From: an uncultured Eubacterium sp.
GTDB lineage: Bacteria; Bacillota; Clostridia; Lachnospirales; Lachnospiraceae
DNA: 14,619 bases
Direction of reading: 5' to 3'
Assembly: GCA_934316925.1 (NCBI GenBank)
Contig: CAKREC010000049.1
Coordinates: forward strand, 1-14,619
Positions 6,448 through 14,619 of the stretch are shown piece after piece. The notes beneath the pieces are model-generated. The model saw nothing but the letters and a program-made list of their open reading frames with translations, was not told the DNA's origin and did no database searches. Position 1 is the stretch's first letter, and the number at the start of each line of letters is the position of its first letter. A program made the translations under genes and the position numbers.

Positions 6448-8259
6448 GTGGATGTTTTAAAATTCGGTTTCCAATACTGGAAACGAAATTTACCATTATC
6501 CATCCTTGGCAAGATCATGAGCTGTATCGCTCTGGGAGCAGACCTTCTGCTCCCATTGATCACTGCCATGTTTGTGGATTATATTGTAAAAGATACCTCC
6601 CCAGATGGGGATCACAGTATCTTCTCTTTTATGCTCAGTAGTAAGTACGGTCAAGTACATACAATGGAGCTTTTTTGGCATTTAGCGGCTTTATTTATGG
6701 GATTGCTTTTATTAAAGTTAATTCTTGTATATATACGCAATGTCATGAACCAGAAACTGGGACTGCGCATGGAGACGGATCTCCGAATTGCTACGTTCCA
6801 CAAATTAATGACTTTGGACAGCGCTACGATCTCCGAGTACAATACCGGCGAACTTCTTACCACGATCAACTCAGATACGATCATGTACAAAGAACTTTTC
6901 TGCCGAATTATACCAAATATTTTTGACAGTGCATTTGTATTGATCACCTCTATTATAATACTTGCAGCGATCAATCCATTTCTTCTTTTGATCCCTGTGA
7001 TCCTTTCTCCTGTCTTTATCTTTGCACTGCTTCGCTTTAAAAAGCTCGCACGTGTGAATTACCGTGACATTCGTGCCTGCAACAGCGACATGAATCTGAA
7101 AGTTCAGGAAAATATTGAAGCGGTTCGTCTCGTGCGTTCTTTTACAAACGAGGCACGCGAAAAAGAAAAATTTGATAAGTCCAATGAAAATCTGCGCGAC
7201 TCCTATATTAAACAGGTCAAACTTTCTGCATCGTTTGAAGCTGCATTCAGCAGCATTAAGCAGGTTGCATATATCGGAAGTATTGCCGTGAGCGCGATCT
7301 TAGTTATGAATGGACAGATCCGCCTTGGATATCTCGTTGCATGTACGGAATATGTGCTTCGTATCATGAACTACATTACCATGATCAACAACATGATGTT
7401 CCAGATGCAGCAACAGATTGTTTCCGGTTATAAGATGATGCATTTTATGGAATGTGAAAGCAGGATCCCAAATGGATCTCTCTCCGTAGACGAATCCAAA
7501 GAACCACACATTTCGTTGTCCCACGCTTCCATGAAAATGTATGGAAAAGAAGTTTTAACTGACATTACGATTGATATCCCTTACGGCAAAAAAGTGGGAA
7601 TTGTCGGTGGGACAGGAAGTGGTAAAAGTACTTTATTAGAATCTCTGACCCGTATACATGATATGTCAGATGGTGAGATCAAGCTAAATGACGTGAATAT
7701 AAAAGACTATGATCTGATCTCTCTGCGAAATCAATTTGCATATGTGTATCAGGAAGTATTTTTGTTCTCCAACACCATTGATTCTAATATCTCCTATGGC
7801 AATCCAGAGGCAACCGATGAGATGGTACATACCGCAGCGGTTCACGCCCAGGCTGATGATTTTATTCAGAAACTTGACGAAGGCTATGACACGATCGTCG
7901 GTGAACGTGGCCTTGGTATATCCGGTGGACAAAAGCAGCGTGTCTCCATTGCAAGAGCACTGCTGAAGAATGCACCAATTCTGGTTTTAGACGATTCTAC
8001 CTCGGCGCTCGATGTTTCTACCGAAAAGAAACTGTTAGCAGACATTAAAGAACATTATGCCGAAAAGACCCTGTTGATCTCCGCGCATCGAATGTCTTCT
8101 GTTGTTGACTGCGACGAAATTCTGTATCTTTTAGACGGCAAGATTGTAGAGCGCGGAACCTTTGATGAACTGATGGCACTCAATGGTCACTTTGCCAGCG
8201 TGTACCGGATCCAACAGGCACAGCAAAATCAGGTTATGCATTATGAACAGGAGGTGTAA
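6448..8259 (+). CDS. ABC exporter half-transporter with degenerate ATP site
   Basis: 603 aa, with a type IV exporter fold: six membrane helices (about 16-46, 75-99, 156-175, 177-196, and two between about 272 and 315), then an ATPase domain. Walker A GGTGSGKS is at 387-394, signature ISGGQ at 491-495, and the H-loop His is 547. Walker B is L-V-L-D515-D516: the catalytic glutamate is replaced by Asp, as in the degenerate half of heterodimeric exporters (TM287/288, LmrCD type). The start is GTG 6448 with CGGAGG (6437-6442) 5 nt upstream; the nearby ATG at 6452 is out of frame. It lies 19 nt after the previous gene and 2 nt before its presumed partner. Such pairs export drugs, lipids or peptides; there is no peptidase domain, so it is not a bacteriocin-processing exporter. 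Confidence 0.92.
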   Translation: MDVLKFGFQYWKRNLPLSILGKIMSCIALGADLLLPLITAMFVDYIVKDTSPDGDHSIFSFMLSSKYGQVHTMELFWHLAALFMGLLLLKLILVYIRNVMNQKLGLRMETDLRIATFHKLMTLDSATISEYNTGELLTTINSDTIMYKELFCRIIPNIFDSAFVLITSIIILAAINPFLLLIPVILSPVFIFALLRFKKLARVNYRDIRACNSDMNLKVQENIEAVRLVRSFTNEAREKEKFDKSNENLRDSYIKQVKLSASFEAAFSSIKQVAYIGSIAVSAILVMNGQIRLGYLVACTEYVLRIMNYITMINNMMFQMQQQIVSGYKMMHFMECESRIPNGSLSVDESKEPHISLSHASMKMYGKEVLTDITIDIPYGKKVGIVGGTGSGKSTLLESLTRIHDMSDGEIKLNDVNIKDYDLISLRNQFAYVYQEVFLFSNTIDSNISYGNPEATDEMVHTAAVHAQADDFIQKLDEGYDTIVGERGLGISGGQKQRVSIARALLKNAPILVLDDSTSALDVSTEKKLLADIKEHYAEKTLLISAHRMSSVVDCDEILYLLDGKIVERGTFDELMALNGHFASVYRIQQAQQNQVMHYEQEV

Positions 8260-8261
8260 AA

Positions 8262-10025
8262 ATGGCAAAAAGAAATACCTATTTTCAAGATGAAGTCATT
8301 GAACGAAAAATTGATATGAAGCAGTTTGGAAAAATTCTTGGTTACATCATTCCCTATAAGATGATCTTTATCTTTGTCTGCCTTTTGATGATCGTCTCAT
8401 CTGCCGTTGCCATGATCACACCACTTCTTCTGAAAAAAGTGATCAATGAAGTTGTTGTAACAAAGGAATACCAGACACTGGCATTTATCATTTTTGGCAT
8501 GATCGGACTGGCTGCCATTGAGATTTTTGTGACATTTCTGCACCAAAGTCTTATGGGAACAATGGGACACAATATCATTGCGAAGATCCGGCAGGATATT
8601 TTCTATAAACTGCAGGAACTCTCTTTTGACTATTTTGACTCAAAACCAGATGGCAAAATTGTTGTTCGTGTTACCGATTACATCAATGAACTTGCTAACT
8701 TTTTCACGAACTACGTGGTCCTTCTCTTAAGCTATATTGCCAAAATTGTGATCGTAACATTTTTCATGCTTGGTCTCAGTCCACAGCTTACTGCGATTGT
8801 GTTTGCTACGGTTGTTCCAATGATGATCTGTGTTTTTGGTCTTCGATACTCAATCCGTAAACTGTTTGGCCAGCACCGTGCCAAAATTTCCAATCGTACT
8901 GCATTTTTGATTGAAACGATCATGGGTGAAAAAATTGTTAAAAACTACAATCATGTAGAAAGCAGTGAAGAAACCTATTCTTATATTCATGGTCTCAGCC
9001 TGAAACAATGGATGAAGATTGTCGTACGAAATGAGTTAAATACACCGATCGTTGAAATCTTCTGGAATCTTGGTTCTCTTTGTCTTTATGGCTTAAGCTT
9101 ATATTTAATCCTGCAGGGAAATGCTTTTTTAAATGCCGGTGTTGTAGTCGCTTTTACAAACTACATGTCACAGTTTAGTGGTCCTCTAACTCAGATTGCA
9201 ATTATCATTCAGCAGCTGGCTCAGGTAAGTTCGAACTTAGAGCAGGTATTTGACACGATCAATTGTCCGGTCGATATCCAGGATAAAGAGGATGCCGTCA
9301 CTTTGTCCCATGTAAAAGGAAAAGTCGATTTTAACGATGTTACATTTTGTTATGAAGATGGTGTAAACATTTTAGAGCATTTGGATCTTCACGTTAAACC
9401 AGGAGAAACCATTGCCCTTGTCGGACCAACTGGCGCCGGTAAAACAACGATCATCAATATGCTCACTCGCTTTTATGATGTTGCTGCCGGAAGCGTAACC
9501 ATTGACGACATTGATGTAAAAGATTGTACCCTTCACTCCCTTCGAGATGAAGTTGGTGTTCTTATGCAGGATCCATTTATTTTCCGTGGGACGATCATGG
9601 ACAATATCCGTTACGGTCGTCTGGATGCTACCGATGAAGAATGTATTGCCGCCGCAAAAACGATCTTTGCCGACGAATTTATCACGAAACTGTTTGGCGG
9701 CTATGACCATATGTTGGAAGAACGTGGTATGGGATTATCAGCAGGTGAAAAACAGCTTCTGTCCTTTGCCCGCATTATTTTGAAAAATCCGTCGGTTATC
9801 ATTTTGGATGAAGCAACCAGCTCAATTGATACGGAAACCGAAAATCTGATCAAACAAGCACTGGATGTTATCTTAAAAGACAAGACCGCATTTATTGTTG
9901 CTCATCGCCTTTCTACCATCCGTAATGCTGACCGGATTCTTTTTATCAAAGATAAAGGAATTGCAGAATCCGGTACACATGAAGAACTCATGGCAAAGAA
10001 AGGATTATACTACCAGTTAAATTAA
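8262..10025 (+). CDS. ABC exporter half-transporter (partner)
   Basis: 587 aa. Membrane helices lie at about 33-57, 71-96, 150-171 and 175-195, with two more at about 262-300. The ATPase domain has Walker A GPTGAGKT (388-395), Walker B I-I-L-D516-E517 with the catalytic Glu intact, and H-loop His548. Its signature is LSAGE (492-496) rather than LSGGQ. In a head-to-tail dimer this altered signature faces the neighbour's Asp-type Walker B, and the neighbour's good signature faces this protein's Glu. That leaves one active and one degenerate ATP site, strong internal evidence that the two proteins are partners. CAGGAGG (8248-8254) precedes the ATG by 7 nt, within the end of the previous gene. 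It is the last gene of the operon; the terminator follows 15 nt later. Confidence 0.92.
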   Translation: MAKRNTYFQDEVIERKIDMKQFGKILGYIIPYKMIFIFVCLLMIVSSAVAMITPLLLKKVINEVVVTKEYQTLAFIIFGMIGLAAIEIFVTFLHQSLMGTMGHNIIAKIRQDIFYKLQELSFDYFDSKPDGKIVVRVTDYINELANFFTNYVVLLLSYIAKIVIVTFFMLGLSPQLTAIVFATVVPMMICVFGLRYSIRKLFGQHRAKISNRTAFLIETIMGEKIVKNYNHVESSEETYSYIHGLSLKQWMKIVVRNELNTPIVEIFWNLGSLCLYGLSLYLILQGNAFLNAGVVVAFTNYMSQFSGPLTQIAIIIQQLAQVSSNLEQVFDTINCPVDIQDKEDAVTLSHVKGKVDFNDVTFCYEDGVNILEHLDLHVKPGETIALVGPTGAGKTTIINMLTRFYDVAAGSVTIDDIDVKDCTLHSLRDEVGVLMQDPFIFRGTIMDNIRYGRLDATDEECIAAAKTIFADEFITKLFGGYDHMLEERGMGLSAGEKQLLSFARIILKNPSVIILDEATSSIDTETENLIKQALDVILKDKTAFIVAHRLSTIRNADRILFIKDKGIAESGTHEELMAKKGLYYQLN

Positions 10026-10040
10026 ATCGTTATCCATATA

Positions 10041-10083
10041 AAATAGGAGCCATTGCCTTAGTAACGGGCAATGGCTCCTATTT
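10041..10083. terminator. Bidirectional intrinsic terminator between the ABC operon and the GH43 gene
   Basis: A perfect 17-bp stem (10041-10057 with 10067-10083, core GGAGCCATTGCC) with a 9-nt loop. The plus strand continues TTTGTTTTATTG and the minus strand TATTTTATATGG, so it serves both the convergent ABC operon and the GH43 gene. Confidence 0.93.
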
Positions 10084-10119
10084 GTTTTATTGTATTAATC
10101 TTAAGCTGTCACTTCTTTA

Positions 10120-12300
10120 TCAATCTTCTGAATTCTCGTTTGCGTCAGCTTCTTTATCATCAACACCCCATACCGTAACGTTGTTTCCTAAAAGTGTAAA
10201 TGTCATACGTGTGTTGCTGAACATGGTCTCATCATGCTGCTTGATAAATACACCCTTATAAACAACTCCATTCAGTGTCATTTCTACATTTGCTCCGGAA
10301 GTGTATTTCCATGTTCCGGCATAATCTCCTGTTACGGTACCGTCCTTATTGATCACTACCTTTGCAGATCCTTCATGTGAGAAGGATACGGTACATTTAA
10401 TTGGTGCTTTTTTGTGATCTACTGTGATCTCTTTGGCAACCTGTACCGACTGTGTTGTTTCTTCTTCCTGACCAACGACACCATACTGCTTGTTGTTTAC
10501 TACATTGTATGATTCGGTAGGCTCATGATAAATGAAATCATACTCGCCAGCTATTTCATCTGCAGAATATGGTTCTTCCGGCAATGTTTCTCCGCAGTAC
10601 TCATATGGTGCTGCCACAAGCCATCCATCTTCGTTCACAAACATCTGATGCACACGAACCGAATGTGTTTCATTCTTTCCGTTTGTCGACTGGAATCTTG
10701 TATGATATACAAGGAAAATCTTGCCATCATCATCTACAAATGCTGAGTTATGTCCCTGCGCAACCTGAACTTGTCCAAGTCCCGCCATATCATAACTACC
10801 AAACAGTTTTACACCATAATTGGTCTTTTTCATATCTTGTGAGCGTTTACAAATTGCAGATTCTCCATTCTGATCTACATATGGTCCATCAATCTTTTCT
10901 GAACGGTAAACACGCATCTGATAACCACCGGTTGCTTCCAGTCCAGCGTAGGAAATAAAGAGATAATAATATTTTCCTGCTTTTAAAATGTATGGTCCCT
11001 CACCGGAATTATAATGTCCACCGGCAAGTTTTGTTCCGTAATATGCATCGGATACATTATCCTCGGTAACATATTTGGTATTATAATCTCTCATTCCGGT
11101 AGCCGGATCCAATTTCAACATGTAGATACCGGCAGACCAGGAACCGTATGCCATGTAAAGATTGCCGTCATCATCATACCGCACGTTCGGATCGATCGCA
11201 TTGATACAGGATCTTGCGGTTGACTCATAAGCAGAAAGGTCTGCATCTTTTCCAAGAACCTTTTCCATATCGGTTTCTTCAATCGGTGCTTTTGTCTTTG
11301 CATTGTTTACACCGGAGTAAACAACGATGCCCTGATAATCATATGGTCCTTCAATATTGTCTGCTGTTAAAAGACAGATTGCAGAACACCAGTTATCACC
11401 GTCAATGCTCATGTACATGCACCATTTTTTCATGGTCTTGTTATAGATCACATCCGGTGCCCACATACGTCCACTCAGATCTCCGGATCCGTCTGCGGAT
11501 GCCCATTTCCAAGGCTCTGCAAAAAGTGTTCTATAATCAGAGTTAATATTATTTGTAAATTTCTCCCAGGAATAAAGATCCTTTGATTTTGCAAATGCAA
11601 GATGAGAACCAAATATGTAATATGTTCCTGTTTCAGGATCTTTTACAACAGATGGATCATGAACCGATGTATGATAATAATCATCGGATACTGCCATACC
11701 ATCGTCTGCTACGGCTTTCACATCAATCGGGTTCTGATAAACACCAGCGCCGGCTAATGCACATACAAGGAAAAGTGCCATACTCTTCTTTGCCATTTTT
11801 TTATTGAATTTCTTTATAATAAAGAATACCAATGCCAGTACAACCAATGCTGCGATCACGATCAACGTAATGGTCAATGGTGTAAAATAACTTGCCATAT
11901 CCACATCACCGGTTTCATACTTGGCAACCTGTGTATCTACTGTAAATTCTTTTGTCTCTCCTGCTTTCAGCGAATCAACGGTCTGTTTTGTCTGTCCATT
12001 AGCCGTCTTAAATCCCGCAGGGAGTTTGTACTCAACTGTTACATTATTAAGATCGTATGAATTGGTGTTTGTAACACTTACGGTTACCTTCGCCATGGCT
12101 CCAATTTTGTAAGATCTTTTGTCCGCTGCCGTTGAAACCTTAACACCAGCTAAGGATGTATCCTCGCTCAACGTTTCTTCCTCTGTCGTAGCTGCCTGGA
12201 CAGAAACAGCCTCAACAACAATACCTGTGCTCAAAACAACGGCAAGCATGAAACACAATAACCATGCAATACCCTTTTTTTGAATTTGTTTTTGCTTCAT
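10120..12300 (-). CDS. GH43-family glycosidase, endo-arabinanase-like, membrane-anchored
   Basis: 726 aa. In order: signal peptide (1 to about 36, with K/R-rich start and V-Q-A-A cleavage site), an Ig-like beta domain (about 50-125, DUF11/NEW3 style), a membrane helix (about 141-162), a basic patch (163-172), a second hydrophobic stretch (173-188), the GH43 five-bladed catalytic domain (about 205-570), and a C-terminal beta domain (about 578-712) like the one on many arabinanases. Catalytic candidates are Asp215 (HDPSV, base), Asp370 (IDPNV) and Glu434 (SGEGP, acid); His517 in GHNS is the metal-site His of GH43 arabinanases. WAPDV is at 280-284. The likely role is cutting alpha-1,5-arabinan or related pectin side chains outside the cell. 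Start ATG 12300 has GGAGG 7 nt upstream. It has its own strong promoter; no sugar transporter genes adjoin it. Substrate is inferred from motifs. Confidence 0.88.
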   Translation of the reverse strand: MKQKQIQKKGIAWLLCFMLAVVLSTGIVVEAVSVQAATTEEETLSEDTSLAGVKVSTAADKRSYKIGAMAKVTVSVTNTNSYDLNNVTVEYKLPAGFKTANGQTKQTVDSLKAGETKEFTVDTQVAKYETGDVDMASYFTPLTITLIVIAALVVLALVFFIIKKFNKKMAKKSMALFLVCALAGAGVYQNPIDVKAVADDGMAVSDDYYHTSVHDPSVVKDPETGTYYIFGSHLAFAKSKDLYSWEKFTNNINSDYRTLFAEPWKWASADGSGDLSGRMWAPDVIYNKTMKKWCMYMSIDGDNWCSAICLLTADNIEGPYDYQGIVVYSGVNNAKTKAPIEETDMEKVLGKDADLSAYESTARSCINAIDPNVRYDDDGNLYMAYGSWSAGIYMLKLDPATGMRDYNTKYVTEDNVSDAYYGTKLAGGHYNSGEGPYILKAGKYYYLFISYAGLEATGGYQMRVYRSEKIDGPYVDQNGESAICKRSQDMKKTNYGVKLFGSYDMAGLGQVQVAQGHNSAFVDDDGKIFLVYHTRFQSTNGKNETHSVRVHQMFVNEDGWLVAAPYEYCGETLPEEPYSADEIAGEYDFIYHEPTESYNVVNNKQYGVVGQEEETTQSVQVAKEITVDHKKAPIKCTVSFSHEGSAKVVINKDGTVTGDYAGTWKYTSGANVEMTLNGVVYKGVFIKQHDETMFSNTRMTFTLLGNNVTVWGVDDKEADANENSED
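10838..10851. promoter_or_regulatory. cre-like CcpA site inside the GH43 gene
   Basis: TGTGAGCGTTTACA fits the catabolite-response-element pattern TG-W-N-A-N-CG-N-T-N-N-CA when read on the minus strand (TGTAAACGCTCACA). Catabolite repression would suit a polysaccharide-degrading gene. It lies about 1.45 kb into the gene, overlapping codons for Cys-Lys-Arg-Ser (484-487), and one such match in a window this size could be chance. Confidence 0.3.
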
Positions 12301-12348
12301 TTCTTTTCCTCCATAAAAATCTGTATTTTTTGATAAAATACCAATTTA

Positions 12349-12377
12349 ATTATAAGTAAATATAAATATTTTGACAA
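12349..12377 (-). promoter_or_regulatory. Sigma-A promoter of the GH43 gene
   Basis: Minus strand: -35 TTGTCA (12372-12377), 17-nt spacer, -10 TATAAT (12349-12354), within very AT-rich sequence and about 40 nt upstream of the GH43 start's leader. Five and six of six consensus bases match. It begins only 18 nt after the stop of the small membrane protein gene. Confidence 0.8.
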
Positions 12378-12395
12378 GCTTTATAAATTGATTTA

Positions 12396-12632
12396 TTATG
12401 CTATATTTTCCTGATTTCTGCCTAAAAGCTTATCTCGCTTACTTCCCAGAAGCTTCGTGATCTGCTTCAAAGCAACTCCTACAAAAACAGCTACAACTAC
12501 AGTACCAAGTCCAACACTTCCTAATCCGTGCAAAACAATCAGATAGGTAATTAACGATACAACAACCATTGTCATGACAAATAACCCTGCTAAATAACAG
12601 ATGAGCCGCACCGCTAATTTGTTTGTTTTCAA
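12396..12632 (-). CDS. Small two-helix membrane protein, unknown function
   Basis: 78 aa. Two hydrophobic segments (about 8-33 and 38-56) are joined by a short glycine-containing turn (H-G-L-G-S-V-G-L-G), followed by a basic C-terminal tail (K-Q-I-T-K-L-L-G-S-K-R-D-K). I do not recognise a family. The start is TTG at 12630-12632, chosen because AAGGA (12638-12642) lies about 5 nt upstream and the first in-frame ATG is only at residue 20, inside helix 1. Composition and codon use look like those of a genuine protein: the helices, loop and positive tail are coherent. It lies between eno and the GH43 gene on the same strand with no clear terminator after it, so some read-through into GH43 is possible. 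Confidence 0.68.
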   Translation of the reverse strand: MKTNKLAVRLICYLAGLFVMTMVVVSLITYLIVLHGLGSVGLGTVVVAVFVGVALKQITKLLGSKRDKLLGRNQENIA

Positions 12633-12652
12633 ATGTATTCCTTCTTTCTTTT

Positions 12653-12681
12653 TCTTTAGGTATCAACTCTTTGTTTGTCAA
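12653..12681 (-). promoter_or_regulatory. Possible promoter of the small membrane protein gene
   Basis: Minus strand: a perfect -35 TTGACA (12676-12681), 17-nt spacer, poor -10 TAAAGA (12653-12658). The start would fall near 12646, leaving a very short leader that still contains the ribosome site. The -35 sits in the loop of the hairpin at 12669-12686. Confidence 0.35.
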
Positions 12682-12686
12682 CAAAG
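12669..12686. repeat. Short inverted repeat over the possible -35
   Basis: CTTTGTT and AACAAAG (7 bp) around the loop TGTC. It is not followed by a T-run on either strand, so it is not an obvious terminator. Its position over the -35 TTGACA suggests an operator, though this is inference. Confidence 0.5.
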
Positions 12687-12688
12687 AA

Positions 12689-12728
12689 AAAGTTATCAAC
12701 ATATCCATGCACAATTGTTGATAACTTT
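12689..12728. repeat. 13-bp perfect inverted repeat upstream of the small membrane protein gene
   Basis: AAAGTTATCAACA (12689-12701) and TGTTGATAACTTT (12716-12728) with a 14-nt spacer. There is no T-run afterwards on the minus strand beyond the arm itself. Each arm contains TTATCAACA, one base from the DnaA box TTATCCACA. Related motifs lie nearby: TTATCAATA at 12728-12736 and, on the minus strand, TTATTAACA at 12750-12758. It could be an operator or a protein-binding cluster. Confidence 0.65.
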
Positions 12729-12813
12729 ATCAATACTAGTGTTAATATATGTTAATAACTTCTTACAAAGCCTTATATACAGTTTAAAACTCCTTGTTGA
12801 TGATTTTCAATAT

Positions 12814-12844
12814 AAAAGGCCGTGTTTCAACAACACGACCCTTT
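12814..12844. terminator. Intrinsic terminator of eno
   Basis: A 13-bp stem with two G-T wobbles: on the minus strand AAAGGGTCGTGTT pairs with AACACGGCCTTTT around the loop GTTGA, then TATATTG follows. It lies 22 nt after the eno stop and is symmetric enough to act in both directions. Confidence 0.8.
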
Positions 12845-12854
12845 GTTTACATAT

Positions 12855-12863
12855 TTATCCACA
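12855..12863 (+). promoter_or_regulatory. Perfect DnaA-box sequence
   Basis: TTATCCACA matches the bacterial DnaA box exactly. It lies between the eno stop and the eno terminator. A single 9-mer can occur by chance, so function is uncertain; it is listed because near-matches cluster within the preceding 170 bp. Confidence 0.3.
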
Positions 12864-12866
12864 TTT

Positions 12867-14289
<1,423 letters not shown>

Positions 14290-14295
14290 TCAAAG

Positions 14296-14324
14296 AGTAT
14301 AAATTATTTTATATTTATGGTCAA
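14296..14324 (-). promoter_or_regulatory. Sigma-A promoter of eno
   Basis: Minus strand: -35 TTGACC (14319-14324), 17-nt spacer, -10 TATACT (14296-14301). Five of six consensus bases match in each box at ideal spacing, fitting a strongly expressed glycolytic gene. Confidence 0.85.
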
Positions 14325-14493
14325 TATGTTTACAATCCACTTTTTCTCAATAAAAAAAGCAATTGAACTTGAACTGTACGGAGATAATCCACTCGCTAAA
14401 TTATCCGCAAGAAAAATCACAGCTGTTGTTTTCCGACATAATTTTTGCACACTACTAAACCAACTAATATGTACACATATGAATAAATACAAG
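14325..14493. other. Intergenic stretch, no gene seen
   Basis: AT-rich sequence between the tRNA terminator and the eno promoter. It holds only a short direct repeat (TTGAACTTGAACTG, from about 14364) and a 6-bp inverted repeat (ATATGT/ACATAT, 14468-14481). Open frames across it run into the tRNA gene, lack ribosome sites and resemble no known protein. Confidence 0.6.
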
Positions 14494-14535
14494 AAAACCG
14501 TACAAACGCCCATTTTACGGGAATTGTACGGTTTT
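14494..14535 (-). terminator. Terminator downstream of tRNA-Lys
   Basis: 12-bp arms AAAACCGTACAA (14494-14505) and TTGTACGGTTTT (14524-14535), with an inner CCC/GGG pairing in the loop. On the minus strand the stem ends in TTTT followed by CTTGTATTTATT. It lies 8 nt after the 3' end of the tRNA. Confidence 0.78.
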
Positions 14536-14543
14536 TCGGTTAG

Positions 14544-14616
14544 TGAGGCATCGGGGACTCGAACCCCGGACAACTTGATTAAAAGTCAAGTGCTCTACCA
14601 CCTGAGCTAATGCCCC
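14544..14616 (-). tRNA. tRNA-Lys (anticodon UUU)
   Basis: A 73-nt cloverleaf on the minus strand. The acceptor stem is GGGGCAT with ATGCCTC (one G-T pair) plus discriminator A; the D arm is GCTC/GAGC; the anticodon arm is CTTGA/TCAAG around loop CTTTTAA (anticodon TTT, lysine); the variable loop has five bases; the T arm is CGGGG/CCCCG with loop TTCGAGT. The CCA end is not encoded (the sequence continues CTAAC), so it must be added enzymatically. It may be the last gene of a tRNA cluster continuing beyond the right edge. Confidence 0.97.
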
Positions 14617-14619
14617 ATA

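Noticed and set aside
6448..10025. Exporter pair as a bacteriocin or lantibiotic processing system
   Set aside because: No peptidase C39 domain, precursor peptide or modification enzyme is present in the operon.
12439..12714. 91-aa minus-strand frame overlapping the small membrane protein gene
   Set aside because: It covers the promoter-region inverted repeat and its translation lacks the coherent helix pattern of the competing frame.
14304..14610. Overlapping open frames on both strands (89 and 97 aa) between eno and the right edge
   Set aside because: Both run through the tRNA-Lys gene or its terminator and show no protein family resemblance.

Overview
The window looks like a chromosomal segment from a flagellated, low-GC Gram-positive anaerobe, most likely a gut member of the Lachnospiraceae (Roseburia, Agathobacter or Lachnospira-like). 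The grounds are the flagellin N-terminus and its csrA neighbour, strong AGGAGG-type ribosome binding sites, the style of the fused ATPase-permease ABC proteins, and TTG/GTG starts. The genus is inference; no database search was possible.

Layout. (1) 1-422, minus strand: the first 19 codons of a flagellin gene running off the left edge, preceded by csrA. The flagellin leader carries a hairpin with GGA in its loop plus a GGA in the Shine-Dalgarno, the classic CsrA repression layout. (2) 423-932: a non-coding stretch that I consider the highlight. A 25-bp sequence at 451-475 is repeated exactly, in inverted orientation, at 715-739. Each copy has inverted arms around an asymmetric 9-bp core, as tyrosine-recombinase sites do. 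The enclosed ~240 bp carries a good sigma-28 (flagellar) promoter match that points AWAY from csrA-flagellin and straight into a hairpin with a T-run. Flipping the segment would put that promoter about 70 nt upstream of csrA with no T-run after the hairpin. I read it as a candidate flagellin phase-variation switch caught in the OFF orientation. (3) 828-10083, plus strand: a five-gene operon with its own promoter and terminator. It encodes an AraC-type regulator, two MacB/FtsX-type ATPase-permease fusions (a probable pair), and two ABC exporter half-transporters (a probable heterodimer with one degenerate ATP site). (4) 10120-14616, minus strand: a membrane-anchored GH43 arabinanase-like enzyme with a second hydrophobic segment in mid-protein, a small two-helix membrane protein, enolase with a long structured leader, and tRNA-Lys(UUU).

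How the parts work together. The left end is a motility control point: transcription (possible DNA inversion plus sigma-28) and translation (CsrA on the flagellin leader). The middle operon is a self-contained export or defence module in which the AraC protein probably senses a compound and drives two different kinds of ABC pump; its substrate cannot be read from sequence. The right end is housekeeping (eno, tRNA) with a secreted or surface polysaccharide-degrading enzyme. No recombinase, transposase, integrase, CRISPR array or rRNA was seen.
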